Of a stretch of 64,000 nt of DNA, positions 9,178 to 17,545 are shown piece after piece (within the stretch, counting starts at the first letter, position 1; the number at the start of each line of letters is the position of its first letter). Origin of the DNA: CF-167 sp963695195 (GTDB lineage Bacteria > Chloroflexota > Limnocylindria > QHBO01); assembly GCA_963695195.1 (NCBI GenBank), contig CAVOGE010000007.1, positions 62,001 to 126,000 of the forward strand, in the 5' to 3' direction. The notes under the pieces are model-generated. The model worked only from the letters and a program-made list of their open reading frames with translations, was not told the DNA's origin and made no database searches. Made by a program: the position numbers and the translations under genes.

Positions 9178-10271
9178 CGCCGTCTCCAGGAACGACGCCT
9201 CCGCGGGGGCTGCCCGCGGCCCGGGCCAGTGGCCGAGAACTGCCAGTCCGCGCGGCGTGAGATGCCGCGCAGCAGGCGACCGAGGATATCGGCGCCGGTG
9301 ATGACCCTTCGCTCCTCCGGAGTCCAGACCAGGATCAGGTCGTGGTCGATCACATCGTCTCCCCGATGGACCGGCCGGTGCTCGAGCATGGCCAGGTAGT
9401 CACCCAGGCGTGCGGCCGGATCGGTCACCACGATCGGCCGGTGACAGAATGCCCGCGCCGCCACCTGACCCGGATCCAGGACGGCCGCCCGGATCAGGCC
9501 ATCCGCGTCAAGGGCATAGCGTGGCTCGCCCGATGGATCAACCAGGACTACCCACGGATGCCCTGAGGCGTGCACTTCCCGGAGGAAGGGCGGCACGCTT
9601 CCGGCCTCGATGCGTGGCAGGGCCAGGTCGTCTCCGGCGAGCGGCAATTCGATGATGCTCGTCGGGTCGACCACCTCGCCCTCGCTCACCACCGGGATGT
9701 CGTCGATATCGAGGAAGTTGAGTGCCCCGGTCCCTTCGACCTGGTCGACATCGGCCTCTTTGGCCGCAATGTGGGTGCGGATGATCCGCCGCAGGTCGCG
9801 CTCGGCCAGGTAGGTGATCGCCTCGCGGCCCAACCATCGGTCGAGAAACCAGGCGGTCGGCTTGGCCACCGGAAAGAGAAGGACCTGGTAGAGACGCATG
9901 ACCGGCGCGAGCAGCGATGCCATCCGAAGCGCGTTCCGCGAGAAGTAGGCCTGCGGCAGGATCTCGCCGCCGAAGGTGATGAGGACGGTGGAGAAGAAGA
10001 ACGCGGCGAGACCGGCCAGCACCGAGTTCGCGAGGAGCGTCAGCAGGACGTTGATGCCGACATTGCCCCACAGGATCGTGGTCAGCAGGAAGTTGGCGTC
10101 GGTTCGCAGGCCCAGGATCCGACTGGCGGCCGCGTCGCCGCTCTCGGCGTCCACCTCCAGCTGGAGCCGGCTGAGGCTGAAGAAGGCGAGGTTCAGACCG
10201 GAGAACATCGCCGACTGCGTCACGCAGAACGCGATCCCCAGCCAGATCAGGATGTCCGGACCCATCGCCAC
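9165..10271 (-). CDS. CNNM/CorC-family membrane protein (DUF21 domain)
   Basis: 368 residues. The N-terminal half is a CNNM (DUF21) transmembrane domain with the typical start FSGLNLAFFSLSRLQLEVDA, a connecting helix region with ILWGNVGINVLL, and FGGEILPQAYFSRNA. CNNM proteins are proposed Mg2+/Na+ transporters or regulators. The C-terminal half holds two weak CBS-like modules (SIIELPLAGDDLALPRIEAG onward) rather than a clear CorC domain, and ends in an arginine-rich tail. Its stop lies inside the terminator hairpin shared with the convergent gene. Starts at residues 1 or 3 are equally possible. Confidence 0.8.
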   Translation of the reverse strand: MAMGPDILIWLGIAFCVTQSAMFSGLNLAFFSLSRLQLEVDAESGDAAASRILGLRTDANFLLTTILWGNVGINVLLTLLANSVLAGLAAFFFSTVLITFGGEILPQAYFSRNALRMASLLAPVMRLYQVLLFPVAKPTAWFLDRWLGREAITYLAERDLRRIIRTHIAAKEADVDQVEGTGALNFLDIDDIPVVSEGEVVDPTSIIELPLAGDDLALPRIEAGSVPPFLREVHASGHPWVVLVDPSGEPRYALDADGLIRAAVLDPGQVAARAFCHRPIVVTDPAARLGDYLAMLEHRPVHRGDDVIDHDLILVWTPEERRVITGADILGRLLRGISRRADWQFSATGPGRGQPPRRRRSWRRRRPA

Positions 10272-10435
10272 CCCTCGTGTCTGCGCCGCTGCCGTGCATG
10301 CGCCGGATCAACGTGCAGCGTAGCGCCGGCGCCTTGAGTGCGGCGGACAATCGGGGCTCGCCCCCAAGACCTTCGGGCGATGGAAGCCCTCCGGCCCGTG
10401 CGCGGAGCAGTGCTCCGGCCCCCGGGCCCTGGCGA

Positions 10436-10864
10436 TCAGCGCGGGAGTGCGTCGAGTGCCTCCGCGACCGCGTCGGCGGCGTCCTCGGGCGAGGCCAGCA
10501 GCATCTCGATGTGCGCGTCGGCCGCGCCGATCAGCATCGCGTTGTAGGGCATGACCGAGGAGTCCCCCGACGCCCGCAGGTCGCTCCGGAACAGCACGAG
10601 GGGCTTGCCGATGCCGTAGGCGTAGCCGCACTCCCATGAGGTGCCCGAGTCGGGATCGGCGCCGTCCACGATAGCCACGACGCCCTCGGCCCAGTCGATG
10701 CCCTCCTTATCGTTGCGGAAGATGGCCTCGGCGCTGTGGTCGGAGGCGGGGTGGAGGTGCGGGACGTAGACCTCGTGGCCGTGGGTCTCCAGGCGGGCGG
10801 CCATCGCCTCATTCCAGGTGCGCTCCGGCGTCGTGAACAGGGGGCCGGCCAGGTACAGCTTCAT
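10436..10864 (-). CDS. Nucleoside 2-deoxyribosyltransferase family protein
   Basis: 142 residues, normal for the family. The N-terminal KLYLAGPLFT and the later DSGTSWECGYAYGIGKP are the two hallmark blocks; the Glu in WECGYA is the expected catalytic nucleophile, and the loop DGADPDSGT would bind the deoxyribose. These enzymes swap the base on 2-deoxyribonucleosides, or hydrolyse nucleoside-type bonds in related members. It fits the nucleoside-salvage genes elsewhere in the window. The gap downstream (10272-10435) holds nothing recognisable. Confidence 0.85.
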   Translation of the reverse strand: MKLYLAGPLFTTPERTWNEAMAARLETHGHEVYVPHLHPASDHSAEAIFRNDKEGIDWAEGVVAIVDGADPDSGTSWECGYAYGIGKPLVLFRSDLRASGDSSVMPYNAMLIGAADAHIEMLLASPEDAADAVAEALDALPR

Positions 10865-10937
10865 CGCGTTCGTTGCCTCGGGCTACATGCTCGTACGGGC
10901 CGAATGGTGGGCCGCCCCCGCCACGTGCTCAGAATGA

Positions 10938-11014
10938 TGGGGTGGCCTACGGGGGTCGAACCCGTAACCTTCGGATCCACAATCCGATGCTCTGCCGGTT
11001 GAGCTAAGGCCACC
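10938..11014 (-). tRNA. tRNA-His (anticodon GTG)
   Basis: A full cloverleaf on the minus strand. It has an encoded extra G at -1 (base 11014) pairing with C73, acceptor stem GTGGCCT/AGGCCAC, D arm GCTC-GAGC, and anticodon stem TCGGA/TCCGA with loop TTGTGGA giving anticodon GTG. The T arm has GTTCGACC-type sequence and the 3' CCA is encoded (10940-10938). The G-1:C73 pair is the known histidine identity element and confirms the call independently of the anticodon. No integrase or duplicated 3' end is seen nearby. Confidence 0.97.
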
Positions 11015-11051
11015 ATGGAACGCGCATACAGGGCGGTGCGAGGCGGGCCGG

Positions 11052-11080
11052 ATTCTCCCATGCCCCCCGGGGGGCGTCAA
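11052..11080 (-). promoter_or_regulatory. Promoter TTGACG-17-GAGAAT for tRNA-His
   Basis: On the minus strand TTGACG (11075-11080) and GAGAAT (11052-11057) are separated by 17 bases, giving a start point about 30 bases upstream of the mature tRNA 5' end. The spacer holds a C6G6 run. This is one of the few places in the window with both a good -35 and a good -10. Confidence 0.5.
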
Positions 11081-11083
11081 ACC

Positions 11084-11347
11084 TCAGCGGCGGCTGAGCC
11101 CGCGGATGAAGACGAGCAGGATGGCGGTGCCCAGGCTGGCGATCAGCAGGGCGCCCAGGAAGCCGCCGGCGCGACTCTGGTCGAGCACCTGGGTCCACAG
11201 CCAGCCGCCGAAGAGGCCGCCCACGATGCCGATCGCGGTCGTGCCGAGACACCCCATTCGTTCGCGGTCGGGCACGAACCAGCCGCCGATGATCCCGGCG
11301 AAGAAGCCGATGACGATCCAGCCGAGCGGGTCAAGTCCTGAAGGCAT
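11084..11347 (-). CDS. GlsB/YeaQ/YmgE family small membrane protein
   Basis: 87 residues with three hydrophobic segments. It matches the transglycosylase-associated (GlsB/YeaQ) family by size and by the block GLDPLGWIVIGFFAGIIGGW, a central GCLGTTAIGIVGGLFGGWL and a C-terminal helix. Such proteins are stress-associated integral membrane proteins of unknown activity. TAGCAT at 11354-11359 lies 6 bases before ATG 11347, indicating a leaderless promoter. Confidence 0.85.
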   Translation of the reverse strand: MPSGLDPLGWIVIGFFAGIIGGWFVPDRERMGCLGTTAIGIVGGLFGGWLWTQVLDQSRAGGFLGALLIASLGTAILLVFIRGLSRR

Positions 11348-11353
11348 GCGCGG

Positions 11354-11359
11354 ATGCTA
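11354..11359 (-). promoter_or_regulatory. -10 box TAGCAT of a probable leaderless promoter
   Basis: TAGCAT on the minus strand lies 6 bases before ATG 11347 of the GlsB-type gene. The site falls between this gene and the stop codon of the preceding gene at 11357, overlapping it by three bases. Confidence 0.45.
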
Positions 11360-11854
11360 CCGCGCGGCGGGATCGAAGGTCCGCGTGAAATCGACCGTCA
11401 CGGCACCGTTGTTCACGGTCGTCGGGAAGGCCTGCAGCGATGGATCGGTCGCGTCCAGCGGGACACCATCGAAGGTCCACGCGTCGCCGGTGCAGTCGCG
11501 CAGCCGGTCAGCGCCGATCTCGACGGGACAGTCGTTGGTCGGACTCCAGGCACCCACCACCGAGAAGCCGCCGATGGTGAGCGGCGCGATGATGACGCTG
11601 ATCTGCGTCCGCTCGTCCCGCACCAGCTCTCCCGCCCATCCGTGCGACTCGTTGAGCAGGAGCTGACGCACGATCGGCCCATCGGTCACCTGCGAGACCG
11701 CGACCACCGTGTAGTTCGTGTCGTCGAGCGGCGGCGCCATGGTGAACAGGAGCGGCCGGGCGATGAGCAGGAGCGCGACCAGCACGGCGGTACCCATCAG
11801 GGCCGCAAACAGGTAGCGACCGACCGAGACCGGTGACGGGATGGGCTCCTCCAT
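11357..11854 (-). CDS. Membrane-anchored hypothetical protein, third gene of the ABC-2 operon
   Basis: 165 residues, not recognised. One membrane segment (about residues 12-33, YLFAALMGTAVLVALLLIA) is followed by an extracytoplasmic part of about 130 residues with two cysteines (DCPVEIG, LRDCTGD) that could form a disulfide. The C-terminus reads like a beta-rich fold. It starts 3 bases after the ABC-2 permease stop and is the last gene of that operon, so it may be an accessory to the exporter. No function can be given. Confidence 0.7.
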   Translation of the reverse strand: MEEPIPSPVSVGRYLFAALMGTAVLVALLLIARPLLFTMAPPLDDTNYTVVAVSQVTDGPIVRQLLLNESHGWAGELVRDERTQISVIIAPLTIGGFSVVGAWSPTNDCPVEIGADRLRDCTGDAWTFDGVPLDATDPSLQAFPTTVNNGAVTVDFTRTFDPAAR

Positions 11855-11857
11855 CGG

Positions 11858-12649
11858 TCAGGCCATCCGCGTCAGGATCGACTCGCGATCGAAGGCCCAC
11901 GACCCGAAGACCAGGGTGATGCCGATCAGCCCGCCGACCAGCAGGTCGCCGATCAGCACCTGCTCCATGGAGAAGGTCGCCTGCCCCCCGAAGAACTGGG
12001 CGACCGCCACCGCGATGATCGGGATCACCACGAAGCCGCCGATCTGCTGCGCCGTGCGCGGATCGTTGACGCGCGACGAGACCACGATGCCGAGCAAGAC
12101 GCTGAACAGGCAGATCAGCGGCACCAGGGTGGCCATGGCGGTGAGCCATACGTCGCTGAAGACGAGGCGCGTCAGGCGTGGATCGGCGATGGCGCCGTTG
12201 AGATAGCCATACCCGGCGAAGACGCCCCAGGTCGCGACGACCGCGGGCAGGGCTGCCGCGAGCGTCTTGCCGGCGAGCAGCTCGCTCACCTCGAGCGGCG
12301 TGGCCAGTTGTGGCTCCAACGATCGCGCCACCTTCTCACCGATCACCGACTGCGAGGCGATCGCCATCGGCACCATCGCCGGGATGAGCAGGAAGTAGGC
12401 CATGAAGTTGGTGATGATGAATCCCTGGGCGGCCAGCTTGGGCGGCAGGTTCGGGAAGTTGGCGATGTACTGCTCGATCTGGCCGAGCTGATTTGGATCG
12501 AGGTCATTGACCTGGATGAAGGCGACCAGCCCGGTCGGGATGGCTGCGAAGATGAGCGCCGGGAAGGCGACCGCGCCGAGCAGCAGGCGATTGCTGAGCA
12601 GGTCGCGCCACTCCTTGACGAAGACCGCGATGACGTAGCCGATCCGCAT
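11858..12649 (-). CDS. ABC-2 type transporter permease
   Basis: 263 residues with about six membrane segments. It starts MRIGYVIAVFVKEWRDLLSNR, the standard ABC-2 N-terminal amphipathic piece. A long external loop (about 45-85) follows, then the cytoplasmic loop IGEKVARSLEPQLATPLEVSE, the family hallmark before the coupling helix. It pairs with the upstream ATPase: the start codon overlaps that gene's stop as TGATG (bases 12651-12647), implying translational coupling. The exported substrate is unknown. NatB-like exporters move ions or small molecules. Confidence 0.9.
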   Translation of the reverse strand: MRIGYVIAVFVKEWRDLLSNRLLLGAVAFPALIFAAIPTGLVAFIQVNDLDPNQLGQIEQYIANFPNLPPKLAAQGFIITNFMAYFLLIPAMVPMAIASQSVIGEKVARSLEPQLATPLEVSELLAGKTLAAALPAVVATWGVFAGYGYLNGAIADPRLTRLVFSDVWLTAMATLVPLICLFSVLLGIVVSSRVNDPRTAQQIGGFVVIPIIAVAVAQFFGGQATFSMEQVLIGDLLVGGLIGITLVFGSWAFDRESILTRMA

Positions 12650-13581
12650 CAGTCGCGCTCCCCCACTTCGCCGACCAGCGACAGGTACGCCTCCTCGAGC
12701 GTCGGCGCCTCTTCGGCGACGGCGGCGATGCGCGCGCCGGCGGCGACCAGCGCGGCCACCAGGTCGGGGGTGTCGCGCGGCGGATCGGCCATCTCCACGA
12801 TCAGCGTCTCCTCCAGCGCGGTCGCGCCGGTTACGAAGGCCAGCTCGCCCAGCCGGGCGAGGAACGAGTCCGGTCCGCGGGCACCGGTGAGCTGCACGCG
12901 CACCGTCGCTCCTCGGCCCTGGCGCCGGAGGCCGGCCGGCGTATCCACACGGAGGAGGGTTCCGCGCATGATGCCGATCCGATCGCACAGGCGCTCTGCC
13001 TCGTCGAGATTGTGGGTGCAGACCACGATCGCGCGGCCGAGGGAGCGCAGCGTGGCCACGAAATCGCGCACGGTCTTTGCGGCCGAAGGGTCGAGGCCGC
13101 TGGTCGGCTCGTCGAGGTAGATCACCTCCGGCTCGTGGAGGAGCGCCCGCGCGATGGCGATCTTCTGGCGCATCCCCTTCGAGAAACCGACAACACGCCG
13201 GTCCCCGTGCTCGGCCATCTCGACCACGCCCAGGTATCGGTCCACCGCCTGCCGGAGCTCCGTCCCTCGCAGCCCGTACAGGCGGCCGTAGTACGCCAGG
13301 TTCTGGCGTGCGGTCAGCTTCTCGTGCAGGCCGGGACTCTCGGTGAGGATGCCGGTGATCGCGCGAATCCGCTGTGACCCCTCGCCGAGCGAGTGGCCAT
13401 TGACGGTGGCGGTGCCGGCGCTCGGCGTGATCAGTCCGGCGAGCATGCGCACCGTGGTCGTCTTGCCGGCGCCGTTCGGGCCGAGCAGCCCGAAGATCTC
13501 GCCATCGCCCACCGTGAAGCTCATGTCGTGGACGGCGGTGAGGCGGCGGAAGTCCTTGCGCAGCCCCTCGACAGCGATCAT
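12649..13581 (-). CDS. ABC-2 exporter ATP-binding protein (NatA/CcmA type)
   Basis: 310 residues. Walker A GPNGAGKTT, Q-loop region GILTESPGLHEKLTA, signature VGFSKGMRQKIAIARAL (FSKGM in place of LSGGQ, usual in NatA-like ATPases), Walker B VIYLDEPTSGLD and switch HNLDEAE. About 80 C-terminal residues form the regulatory extension seen in this subfamily. TAGGAT (13590-13595) lies 8 bases before ATG 13581, suggesting that a leaderless three-gene transcript starts here. Confidence 0.9.
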   Translation of the reverse strand: MIAVEGLRKDFRRLTAVHDMSFTVGDGEIFGLLGPNGAGKTTTVRMLAGLITPSAGTATVNGHSLGEGSQRIRAITGILTESPGLHEKLTARQNLAYYGRLYGLRGTELRQAVDRYLGVVEMAEHGDRRVVGFSKGMRQKIAIARALLHEPEVIYLDEPTSGLDPSAAKTVRDFVATLRSLGRAIVVCTHNLDEAERLCDRIGIMRGTLLRVDTPAGLRRQGRGATVRVQLTGARGPDSFLARLGELAFVTGATALEETLIVEMADPPRDTPDLVAALVAAGARIAAVAEEAPTLEEAYLSLVGEVGERD

Positions 13582-13589
13582 CGGCCCAG

Positions 13590-13595
13590 ATCCTA
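13590..13595 (-). promoter_or_regulatory. -10 box TAGGAT of a probable leaderless promoter
   Basis: TAGGAT on the minus strand lies 8 bases before ATG 13581 of the ABC-2 ATPase. Together with TACCAT at 13638-13643 on the plus strand it makes the 68-base gap a compact divergent promoter. Confidence 0.5.
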
Positions 13596-13637
13596 GCGGG
13601 TGGCGCCACGGGCGGCTGTGGTACGTCCGGCGACCAC

Positions 13638-13643
13638 TACCAT
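13638..13643 (+). promoter_or_regulatory. -10 box TACCAT of a probable leaderless promoter
   Basis: TACCAT lies 6 bases before ATG 13650 of the Nudix gene. No Shine-Dalgarno sequence is present, as expected for a leaderless transcript. Confidence 0.45.
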
Positions 13644-13649
13644 GCGCCC

Positions 13650-14180
13650 ATGCCCGAGCGCACGATCGGCAGCGAACACGTCTTCCGCGGCCACCTGCTG
13701 CGGCTGCGTGTCGACGAAGTGGTACTCGACTCCGGCCGACATGCGACGCGGGAGGTGGTTGAGCACCCCGGTGCGGTGGCCATCCTGGCCTGGGATGGGC
13801 ACCGGTTGGCCATGGTCAGCCAGTGGCGCGCCGCCGCGTCCGCCGAACTGCTGGAGATCCCCGCCGGTACGCTCGACCCGGGGGAGGGACCCGGCGTGAC
13901 GGCGCGGCGGGAGCTGGCTGAGGAGTGCGGCCTCGCGGCCGGGACGTGGGAGGAAGGACCGTCCTTCTACACCGCTCCGGGCTTCTCGACCGAACTGCTG
14001 ACGCTCTTCCTCGCCGGCGACCTGCGGCCCAGCGAGGCGAGCGCACCGGATGACGAAGAGCTGCAGCGTTCCTGGCTCACCCTCGACGAAGCGCTTGCAG
14101 CGATCGACGACGGGCGCATCAGCGATGCAAAGTCGCTGGTCGGGATCCTGTGGCTGGCACGCCGACTCGAGGGCAGCTAG
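13650..14180 (+). CDS. Nudix hydrolase, ADP-ribose pyrophosphatase-like
   Basis: 176 residues. A perfect Nudix box spans residues 73-95 (GTLDPGEG, then RRELAEECGL), with the REx2EE metal-binding core intact. The N-terminal strand region and the PAGTLDPGE start are as in ADP-ribose pyrophosphatases (NudF-like), which cleave ADP-ribose to AMP and ribose-5-phosphate. Substrate within the family is uncertain. Its stop overlaps the stop of the convergent TPR gene by two bases. Confidence 0.85.
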   Translation: MPERTIGSEHVFRGHLLRLRVDEVVLDSGRHATREVVEHPGAVAILAWDGHRLAMVSQWRAAASAELLEIPAGTLDPGEGPGVTARRELAEECGLAAGTWEEGPSFYTAPGFSTELLTLFLAGDLRPSEASAPDDEELQRSWLTLDEALAAIDDGRISDAKSLVGILWLARRLEGS

Positions 14181-14551
14181 GCGGCGGCCTCGCTGCGGCG
14201 CAGCGCGCGCTGGTAGTCGCTGTTCTCCGGCTTCAGGAAGACGGCCATGCGCAGGTGCCGCAACCCTTCCTCGGCGTCACCGAGGCGCGTCCGCGCGAGA
14301 CCGAGTCCGAAATGCGCGTAATGCGCCAGCGGGTTGTGCTCGATGATCGCTTCGAAGTTGCCGGCGGCGCGAGCGTGGTCGCCCAGGTCATAGTAGGCGC
14401 GGCCAAGCGCCTCGAGGATCGACGCCTTGCCGGGTTCAAGCACGAGACAGCGCTCGAGGAGCACGGCGGCGGCACCGGGGTGACGCTGGGCAAGCATGCG
14501 CGACCCACGGCTGAACAGCTCAAAGGCGGACTCGGGCTCGGTGGGATCCAT
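14177..14551 (-). CDS. Tetratricopeptide-repeat protein
   Basis: 124 residues made almost entirely of about three TPR units (for example ALGRAYYDLGDHARAAGNFEAI, given here in part as AYYDLGDHARAAGNFE, and GLGLARTRLGDAEEGLRHL). No signal peptide or membrane segment, so a cytosolic scaffold is likely. It follows the nicotinate phosphoribosyltransferase gene by 7 bases and is probably cotranscribed with it; a link to NAD metabolism is only contextual. Start ATG 14551 is chosen because an earlier in-frame start would lie inside the upstream gene. Confidence 0.75.
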   Translation of the reverse strand: MDPTEPESAFELFSRGSRMLAQRHPGAAAVLLERCLVLEPGKASILEALGRAYYDLGDHARAAGNFEAIIEHNPLAHYAHFGLGLARTRLGDAEEGLRHLRMAVFLKPENSDYQRALRRSEAAA

Positions 14552-14558
14552 GTGCGGC

Positions 14559-15590
14559 TCAGGCCGAGAGGTCGACCGGTCGCAGGCGCGGGTTCTCGGT
14601 CCGGCCGGGGATGCGACCGCGCTTCGCGATGGGGCGTCCATCAATCTCCTTGAGGTCCCCCGTGAAGTCGATCGGGCTGGCATCGCTGATGGCGGAACCG
14701 ACGGCAAAGGAGTCGACCGGCGCGCCCGCCTCCTTGAAGTAGGCGATCCGCTCCACATCGAGTCCGCCCGACACGACAATCTTCACGCTCGAGTGTCCTG
14801 CCTGGTCGAGTCGTGCGCGGACCTCCTTGACCAGCGCGGCGGTGACGCGGCCGCGCTCGGCGGGCGTGTCGAGCCGAACGCCCCACAGGCGATCGCCCAG
14901 CGCGTCGGCGACGCGCAGGGACTCTTCCGCCTCGTCCTTGAAGGTGTCGACCAGGACGACCCGCGGGACGTCGGGGTCGATATGGCGATCGAACGCCTCC
15001 GCGGCGCGCACCGTGTCCCCGAAGATGAGGATCAGCGCGTGGGGCATCGTGCCGGTCGGCGCCAGACCGGCCATCCGAGCGCCCGCGGGCGTCGAGGCGC
15101 CGACACAGCCCCCGATCACCGACGCGTAGTCCATCTGGTCCGCGACGCTGGGGTGCACATGGCGGGCACCAAAGCCGATCACCGGGATCGGTGCTGCGGC
15201 CTCCACCACGCGTCGCGCGGCCGTGGCCCAGCCCGTGCTCTGCGAGAGGATGCCGAGGATCGCCGTCTCATACAGCCCAAAGGCCGAGTAGCGCGCGGTG
15301 ATGCGCAGGACGACCTCCTTGGCCGCGATCGCATCCCCATCGGTCAGCGCCTCGACCACCGGCCGCGGGTCGTGCGCCTTCCCGTTTGCGAAGATCGCGC
15401 TCAGGTAGGAGATCGCTTCCTCGGCGCCGCACAGGATGCCGTCCTGGCGGGCGAAGATCTCCATGGTGACGATCGGGTCCATCTGCTCTGCGGCAAGAAT
15501 CCGCTGCGCGCGCTCGAAGTAGATGTCCGCGGTCTCGCCCGAGAGGACATCCGACGCCGGTTGAAAGCGCCGAGGCGGCTGGTTGGTCAT
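14559..15590 (-). CDS. pncB: Nicotinate phosphoribosyltransferase
   Basis: 343 residues, the short form common in archaea and several bacterial phyla. It makes nicotinate mononucleotide from nicotinate and PRPP in NAD salvage. Family blocks seen are TADIYFERAQRIL, the VMEIFARQDG-like VTMEIFARQDGILCG, GFGARHVHP with the His expected to be phosphorylated, ASVIGGCVGASTPAG, VVLVDTFKDE and VVSGGLDVERI with FAVGSAI. TACACT (15599-15604) lies 8 bases before ATG 15590, inside the end of the upstream gene, so it has its own probable leaderless promoter. Confidence 0.9.
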   Translation of the reverse strand: MTNQPPRRFQPASDVLSGETADIYFERAQRILAAEQMDPIVTMEIFARQDGILCGAEEAISYLSAIFANGKAHDPRPVVEALTDGDAIAAKEVVLRITARYSAFGLYETAILGILSQSTGWATAARRVVEAAAPIPVIGFGARHVHPSVADQMDYASVIGGCVGASTPAGARMAGLAPTGTMPHALILIFGDTVRAAEAFDRHIDPDVPRVVLVDTFKDEAEESLRVADALGDRLWGVRLDTPAERGRVTAALVKEVRARLDQAGHSSVKIVVSGGLDVERIAYFKEAGAPVDSFAVGSAISDASPIDFTGDLKEIDGRPIAKRGRIPGRTENPRLRPVDLSA

Positions 15591-17545
15591 CGCTTCGCAG
15601 TGTAGCCGTCGTCGCCGGAGCGTCGGGCAGCCCGCGTCGCGCCGTATCCGATCAGCCCGATCAGGACCATCGCCACGCTCACACGCGCCAGCGCATCCGA
15701 GGTGGCCCGGTCAAGTCGCGCAGCGGCGAGATCGATATCCTCGGCCGCCTCGCGCAGGTCTCCCTGGCCAAAGGCTGACGCGGCGGCGGCGAGCAGCGCG
15801 TCAGGATCGGTGCCACCCACCAGGCCGATCTCCACCAGCGGTCCCTGCTCGGTCGCGGCGCGTTGCCGAACCGCGGCATACGCTCGAACCACCGCCTCGA
15901 TGGCGTCAAGTTCGCCGCGGGCGTCCGGCCCACCCCCGTCGGCCCGATAGACGTCGCGCAGCCGGGTTGGGGTGCTCAGCCCCAGGACAGAGATCTGAAC
16001 GACCAGCGCGTCACGGTCGACCAGCCAGGCGCGTGCCTGGCTGATACCCAGGCGCGCCTCGTCGAAGCGCCAGTCGGCCATCGCGGCAAGGAGCAGCTCC
16101 GGCGCCCCCCAGTCACCCGCGGTGGACAGCAGATCGGCCAGGGCGAATCGAGCCACGGCTCGCTGCGCAAGCTCATCCCGCGCTTCGGGCCCGAATACGG
16201 TCGACGCGAAGGCGGCCGACAGGTCTGCCGCGCTCACGGCAGACAGTTGATCAAGGAAACGGCGTGTGTCGGCGGGCCGGATCGGCAGACCCCCTGTCGC
16301 GCCGGGTTCCGGATCGGCCGCACTGTATCCGCTGAGCCCCGCGGCGATGCGTGCCAGCGCCAGCCGCAGCCTCCCCTCTCCGATGGATGCGCCGATCCGG
16401 TCGACAAGCGCCCAGGCCGCGGCATGGCCGTAGGCATCGGCCTCCGCGGTCCAGGCGACCAGCGGGATGGCGATGTCCTGCAGCTCGGCGGCACGCCGGG
16501 CCGGGTTGTATGGCAGTGCGACCTGCAATGCCGGGGCCGCGATCGCAGCCAGATGCGACGCCAGACCCTCCCGGATCCACATGTCGGCCGCCAGCCGCTC
16601 GTCGATCCACAGGTGCGCGGCCTGGTGGAGGAGGGTGAATTCGGGCTCGTCGAAGGCGGCCAGGATCTCGGCGCCCGAGGTCAGTGGCTCCCCGACCGAT
16701 CGCGGGTCGGCGACCGATTCGCGCACGACCAGCGGCCCGACTCGCGGATACGGCAGTCCGATGGCCTCCTCGAGAATGGGAAGCGCCGCCACCAGGAGCT
16801 CGAGCGTGCGACGTCCCCACTCCGGGTCATCGGGCCAGGCGCTGACGCGCAGGTCGACCGTCCCGCTGGCAAGGGCCACGCTGACTGATTGGGTGACGTA
16901 GGCGGGATCACCCACCCCGCTGATGCGGACGGCCCACGCCGCTGGATCGCCGATCGGGCCACTCTCCAGGATTGTCGTGGCACCCTCTTTGCGGGCCGTC
17001 ATCTCCTGGCCAGCGCTGCGGACGTCATAGTCCCCGGGAACCTCGACCGTGACGTCACCGGCCGTGCCGATGGCCCATGCGGCAAACTGCACGACCTGCG
17101 GGCGGACGTGGACGTCGGGTGCACCGTCGTCCAGCCGGTAGCGCACGACGAAGGCCGCGGTGCCGTCGGCAGGCACCCGGGACCGCATGCTCACCGTTGC
17201 ACGCGGGACCCCCTCGGTCTGCACCACCACGGTCAGCGGTCCGGTCGCGTCTTCGGCCTCGACCTGCTGTGCGCCTTCATGCACGGCAAGGTCGACCTCG
17301 TCAAAGCCGCTCGCAGCCCCGGCAATGTCGGGAGTTGTGTTGGTGAACAGGACCTCCACGGTCACAGCGATCTGGCGTGCATCCGAGTCGACGGCATACC
17401 GGACGTGGGTCTCCATGGTGTAGCCGGTCGCCGCATGCGCCGGCGATACGCCGGGTGCCACAGCGACGGTCGTGATCGCGAGCAGGCAGAGCAGAAGCCA
17501 GTGGCGCAGGGAGTCGCCGGCTCGCGTCGTGGCGCGGCGGCTCAC
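15587..17545 (-). CDS. Secreted, membrane-anchored M1-peptidase-like protein with degenerate active site
   Basis: 652 residues from GTG 17545, chosen because GTGA overlaps the stop of the upstream gene and leaves a short Arg-rich n-region before the signal helix LLLCLLAITTVAV. A beta-rich domain (about 60-270) is followed by a gluzincin-like region with HQAAH at 307-311 and WIREGLASH (Glu326), resembling HExxH...NEGFA of M1 aminopeptidases. The catalytic Glu is Gln here and the spacing to the third ligand is shorter than usual, so peptidase activity is doubtful. A helical region follows, and a C-terminal membrane segment (VAMVLIGLIGYGA) with a positively charged tail. Probably an extracellular non-catalytic M1-fold protein; role unknown. 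Confidence 0.65.
   Translation of the reverse strand: MSRRATTRAGDSLRHWLLLCLLAITTVAVAPGVSPAHAATGYTMETHVRYAVDSDARQIAVTVEVLFTNTTPDIAGAASGFDEVDLAVHEGAQQVEAEDATGPLTVVVQTEGVPRATVSMRSRVPADGTAAFVVRYRLDDGAPDVHVRPQVVQFAAWAIGTAGDVTVEVPGDYDVRSAGQEMTARKEGATTILESGPIGDPAAWAVRISGVGDPAYVTQSVSVALASGTVDLRVSAWPDDPEWGRRTLELLVAALPILEEAIGLPYPRVGPLVVRESVADPRSVGEPLTSGAEILAAFDEPEFTLLHQAAHLWIDERLAADMWIREGLASHLAAIAAPALQVALPYNPARRAAELQDIAIPLVAWTAEADAYGHAAAWALVDRIGASIGEGRLRLALARIAAGLSGYSAADPEPGATGGLPIRPADTRRFLDQLSAVSAADLSAAFASTVFGPEARDELAQRAVARFALADLLSTAGDWGAPELLLAAMADWRFDEARLGISQARAWLVDRDALVVQISVLGLSTPTRLRDVYRADGGGPDARGELDAIEAVVRAYAAVRQRAATEQGPLVEIGLVGGTDPDALLAAAASAFGQGDLREAAEDIDLAAARLDRATSDALARVSVAMVLIGLIGYGATRAARRSGDDGYTAKR
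15599..15604 (-). promoter_or_regulatory. -10 box TACACT of a probable leaderless promoter
   Basis: TACACT on the minus strand lies 8 bases before ATG 15590 of pncB and overlaps the last codons of the M1-like gene. It would allow pncB expression independent of the upstream operon. Confidence 0.45.

Noticed and set aside
10938..11014. Attachment site of an integrated element at tRNA-His
   Set aside because: No integrase gene, no second copy of the tRNA 3' end and no composition shift next to it.
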